Of a stretch of 64,000 bases of DNA, positions 61,456-64,000 are shown one piece after another. The notes beneath the pieces were generated by a model that had not been told where the DNA came from, did no database searches, and was given only the letters and a program-made list of their open reading frames with translations. Each line of letters begins with the position of its first letter. Positions within the stretch are counted from its first letter, which is position 1. A program made the position numbers and the translations under genes. Source of the DNA: Candidatus Bathyarchaeota archaeon (GTDB lineage Archaea > Thermoproteota > Bathyarchaeia > TCS64); the NCBI GenBank assembly GCA_002726865.1, contig PBSW01000078.1, positions 1 to 64,000 on the forward strand, given 5' to 3'.

Positions 61456-62400
61456 TTAGGGGGCAGGTGGAGTCACCGTCAGTTCCTCGTTGATCTCTAC
61501 CCGATCCCGCAGCGTAACCTCCAAGCCCTTGAGCCTGTTCCTGAGGGTGACTTCTGTGGTCCCTGCTGCGGAGGCGACCTCCTTCTGAATCTTTTTGTCA
61601 TCCATTTCGATGCAGGCCATGTATAAAGCTGCGGCAGCGATCCCTCTCGGGTCCTTTCCTGACAGGCCCCTTCTCTCTTTGGCCCGCATCAATATATCCA
61701 CTGCAAACCTCTCGGTGTCCGGCTTCAGGTTGAGTTTTGAGGCGATACCAGAGACAAACTTCATAGGGTCGTCGATAGGCATTTTTAGCTTTAGCTGCCT
61801 ATGGAGTAGCCTATAGGACCGGGAGACCTCGGAGTGCTCTCGTATGCTGGCCTTGGAGATCCCCTTGAGAGGTCTAGGCACTTTGCGTTGCCGACATGCT
61901 GCGTATAAACTAGCCGCGACAAAGGCATCTATGGAGCGGCCGCGGATCAGGTCGGCCTTGAGAGCCTGACGGTAAATGAGGGCTGCACTCTCCTTAACCA
62001 TTTTGGGTATCGAGAGAACAGTTGAGAGTCTGTCGAGCTCTGCCATGGCGATGCTCAAGTTCCTTCCCCAGGTGTCGTCAAGCTTTGACCGTGTGTCGTA
62101 TCGCTTAAGCTTCTTCATCATGTTCCTAGTGTCTACTGTGAGCTTGTTTCCACGGGCGTCCCTGCCTCCCTTGAAGCTTGTTGAGAGCCCCATGTCATAT
62201 ATTGTGTATGATCTTGCCATTCCGACCCTAGTTCTAGTCTCCCTTTCGGCGCTAGTAAATGCCCTCCATTCAGGCCCTAGGTCGATAAATTCATCGTTCA
62301 ATACTAGACCGCATTGACCACAGACCTCCTCTCCGGCTTCTGGGTCTGCGATTATGTTCATGCTACCACACTTTGTACAGCCTCTCATGTTTTTTTTCAT
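61456..62400 (-). CDS. tfb: Transcription initiation factor TFB (archaeal TFIIB)
   Basis: 314 residues. An N-terminal zinc ribbon (CTKC at 8-11 and CGQC at 27-30), a B-finger/reader stretch with WRAFTSAERETRTRVGMARS, and two cyclin-like repeats (IDAFVAASLYAACRQRKVPR; DPRGIAAAALYMACIEMDDK). TFB binds TBP-TATA-BRE and recruits RNA polymerase. The ribbon's second half spacing is normal. The gene is divergent from a PadR-like regulator. Archaea often encode several TFBs; whether this is the main one cannot be seen. Confidence 0.95.
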   Translation of the reverse strand: MKKNMRGCTKCGSMNIIADPEAGEEVCGQCGLVLNDEFIDLGPEWRAFTSAERETRTRVGMARSYTIYDMGLSTSFKGGRDARGNKLTVDTRNMMKKLKRYDTRSKLDDTWGRNLSIAMAELDRLSTVLSIPKMVKESAALIYRQALKADLIRGRSIDAFVAASLYAACRQRKVPRPLKGISKASIREHSEVSRSYRLLHRQLKLKMPIDDPMKFVSGIASKLNLKPDTERFAVDILMRAKERRGLSGKDPRGIAAAALYMACIEMDDKKIQKEVASAAGTTEVTLRNRLKGLEVTLRDRVEINEELTVTPPAP

Positions 62401-62477
62401 TTTTTCACCTTAACTAGCCTTGGAACCGTGATTTTGCTCCGCCAAAATATGATAATATGGATAATTTACCCATACGT

Positions 62478-62490
62478 AAAATATATATAT
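62478..62490 (+). promoter_or_regulatory. TATA box of the PadR-like regulator gene
   Basis: AAAATATATATAT, 33-45 bases before ATG 62523, matches an archaeal TATA box with a short leader. Confidence 0.5.
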
Positions 62491-62522
62491 CTCTCTATGA
62501 TAAAAACCTTTCGGGAAATAAC

Positions 62523-62864
62523 ATGGTCAAACCAAAGGGCAGCACAGGCACCACAAAAATGAAAATCATGGCAATAATCGACTATAACTACGATAATGGC
62601 GCAGATTCGTATGGCTACACCATTTGGCAGTCTCTTAAAAACCACTTTCACATTTATCTAACTAACAGCGATGTCAGAAACGTTTATCATCACCTTAGAG
62701 AGCTCACAGACCTTGGATACCTTACCAAAGAGGACGAAAAGTTAGATGATCCCTCCAAGAGGTGTTTATACGCCCTTACTGAGGACGGCAAGGGCATCGA
62801 GAGCCGTTACTCTCCATATCTAGATATTGTCCGCAGGAGCTCTGGACCGGCAAGGAAATATTAA
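62523..62864 (+). CDS. PadR-like winged-helix transcription regulator
   Basis: 113 residues from ATG 62523 (MVKPKGSTGTTKMKIMAIID). SYGYTIWQSLKNHFHIYLTN, DVRNVYHHLRELTDLGYLTK and RCLYALTEDGKGIESRY follow the PadR winged-helix plan of helix-turn-helix, Y-H-L-R-E-L and the wing. An earlier ATG at 62457 is in the promoter. The stop overlaps the convergent ModE-like gene by four bases. Its ligand is unknown; it may control itself or the adjacent tfb. Confidence 0.75.
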   Translation: MVKPKGSTGTTKMKIMAIIDYNYDNGADSYGYTIWQSLKNHFHIYLTNSDVRNVYHHLRELTDLGYLTKEDEKLDDPSKRCLYALTEDGKGIESRYSPYLDIVRRSSGPARKY

Positions 62865-63406
62865 TTCTCGGCCTTCTCTAATGAGCTGGGTAGCGCAAGT
62901 AGCTCAAATATTATTGGATCTCCAGGCTTTACATCTCGTAGGATGTCCTTAGGAAGGCTCAGTTCGATGTCTTGTAGGTCCATTGTGACGGTAAGCACCG
63001 TTTTCCCCTCCATATCCGCCCTCTCCTTAACAGTGGCGTTGACCTGTGTGAACGGGTGATCCAAGTCGATGGTATTCCTGTTAACGAGAAGCTCGTTGAG
63101 GATGAGCTCGATGTGGAGGAACTCCTCGATGAATTGTTGACCCATTTCTGTTAGCTTGAAACCTCCGCCCCCAGACTTCCCCCCTTTGTGGGAGATAACT
63201 AGGGGCTGTCCGATTCTCCCCTCGGCTTTTCTGATAAGTCCCCAGGCAAATCTATAGGACATCCCCAACCCCTCTGCCGAGGCCTTGAGGGTACCCAAAT
63301 CAGAGACCTTCTTTAGCAGCTGGTAGAGTCCCGGACCAAACACCATCCCCTCGTCTGTCTCCAGCCAGAGCTTGAATGAGAGTTTATGCCTGGGGGAGGT
63401 CGTCAT
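62861..63406 (-). CDS. ModE-like molybdate/tungstate-responsive regulator
   Basis: 181 residues. The N-terminal winged helix with GTLKASAEGLGMSYRFAWGL, IRKAEGRIGQPLVISHKGGK and the glycine-rich turn SGGGGFKLTEMG is the ModE DNA-binding domain. The C-terminal 60 residues (VLTVTMDLQDIELSLPKDIL, KPGDPIIFELLALPSSL) look like a single TOBE-like oxyanion or cofactor-binding domain. This suits an organism with the tungsten enzyme AOR. No transporter gene for molybdate or tungstate adjoins it. Confidence 0.85.
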   Translation of the reverse strand: MTTSPRHKLSFKLWLETDEGMVFGPGLYQLLKKVSDLGTLKASAEGLGMSYRFAWGLIRKAEGRIGQPLVISHKGGKSGGGGFKLTEMGQQFIEEFLHIELILNELLVNRNTIDLDHPFTQVNATVKERADMEGKTVLTVTMDLQDIELSLPKDILRDVKPGDPIIFELLALPSSLEKAEN

Positions 63407-63502
63407 GGGTCTTCAACAACCTGTGTCATTGTGAGCGGATAGCGTTTTCCCATATATCGGTTAGCTGTTATAATCATTGTCGGAGGAGCTGGAGTGGGAT
63501 AT

Positions 63503-64000
63503 CTAGGGTTCTACGGTCTCCATGGTTCCATTTGGAATCTCAAATTTAAACTGCATCTCATAAAGCCGTTTATATAGTCCGCCTCTCTTGATGAGTTCCT
63601 GGTGGGAGCCCGTCTCTGCTATCCTTCCCTCTTGGATGACAACGATCTTATCCGCTTTTCTAACGGTGCTGAGTCTGTGGGCTATTATGATGGATGTCCT
63701 ATTTTTGAGGACTATGTCCATGGCACTCTGGATTATTAACTCTGTGTAGGCATCGATGCTGCTTGTAGCCTCGTCCATAATGAGGATACGGGGATTCGCT
63801 AAAAGAGCCCTAGCGAGGCTCACTAGCTGCCTCTGGCCTTGGCTGAGGCGGCCACCACGCTCCCTGACCTCAGTTTCATAGCCCTCTGGGAGTCTTTTGA
63901 TAAACTCATGGGCTCCTACGGCCTTCGTGACCTCGATGACCTCCTCATCTGTTGCTTCGAGTCTTCCGTACTTGATGTTCTCCATGATGCTTCCGGAGAA
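63503..64000 (-). CDS. ABC exporter, C-terminal ATPase part (N-terminus beyond window)
   Basis: Reading from the right edge the frame is open with FSGSIMENIKYGR, continuing to the ABC signature LSQGQRQLVSLARALLANPR, Walker B (ILIMDEATSSID) and the H-loop IIIAHRLSTVRKADKI. The Walker A motif and the membrane domain lie outside the window. It belongs to the MsbA/LmrA-type half-exporter group. The tail ends with EIPNGTMETVEP. Substrate unknown. Confidence 0.9.
   Translation of the reverse strand, partial: FSGSIMENIKYGRLEATDEEVIEVTKAVGAHEFIKRLPEGYETEVRERGGRLSQGQRQLVSLARALLANPRILIMDEATSSIDAYTELIIQSAMDIVLKNRTSIIIAHRLSTVRKADKIVVIQEGRIAETGSHQELIKRGGLYKRLYEMQFKFEIPNGTMETVEP

Overview
The window is archaeal. 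It encodes transcription factor B, an A/V-type ATPase with subunits F-H-E-A-B-D-C-K-I, a geranylgeranyl reductase and a prenyl diphosphate synthase for ether lipids, HdrA and HdrD-like proteins, a tungsten-type aldehyde:ferredoxin oxidoreductase, and an Fpo-like complex I without an NADH-binding module. TTG and GTG starts are common. I cannot assign the lineage firmly; an uncultured, metabolically versatile, quinone-using archaeon is an inference. I saw no rRNA, tRNA, CRISPR array or insertion sequence.

Layout. 1-3.3 kb (AT-rich, minus strand): surface-glycan genes (membrane glycosyltransferase cut by the window edge, UDP-glucuronate decarboxylase-like enzyme, polyprenyl-phosphate glycosyltransferase). 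3.3-7.1 kb: a small conserved protein, a large membrane protein, HEAT-repeat gene debris and a YdjM-like membrane protein. 7.2-11.1 kb: deoxysugar operon of AOR, class II aldolase and a rhamnulokinase-type kinase interrupted by an in-frame TAG. 11.3-15.9 kb: zinc-ribbon acidic protein, FdhD, geranylgeranyl reductase, prenyl diphosphate synthase. 16.1-18.8 kb: threonine-synthase-like PLP enzyme, ubiquitin-like sulfur carrier ending in GG, and its E1-like activator. 18.8-28.4 kb: two methyltransferases, glutaminyl cyclase, acyl-CoA ligase, thiolase with its DUF35 partner, a flavin-domain/UbiA fusion, and a nitrilase-family amidase. 28.8-34.2 kb: HdrD-like and HdrA genes in divergent orientation, then EtfB and EtfA. 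34.2-35.8 kb: a decayed gene, then TatC and TatA. 36.1-49.2 kb: one long complex I-like operon. 49.4-58.4 kb: the A/V-ATPase in two convergent units. 58.7-64 kb: regulators (Lrp, TFB, PadR-like, ModE-like) among decayed genes, and an ABC exporter cut by the window edge.

How the parts fit together (inference). Reduced ferredoxin from AOR or an Hdr/Etf system could feed the N-module-less complex I, which would reduce a membrane quinone made with the UbiA fusion and possibly the UbiE-like methyltransferase. The ion gradient would drive the neighbouring ATPase. FdhD, the MoaD/MoeB-like pair, the ModE-like regulator and AOR share a molybdenum/tungsten theme.

The strongest candidates for something undescribed are: the complex I operon with five antiporter-like subunits (one MrpD/NuoN-like, one NuoL, three NuoM-type); the HdrA whose C-terminal MvhD-like domain has lost every cysteine; the PLP enzyme/sulfur carrier/E1 cluster suggesting thiocarboxylate-dependent amino-acid synthesis; the pyridoxamine-oxidase-like/UbiA fusion; and a set of genes whose conserved N-termini lie upstream of any ATG, GTG or TTG.
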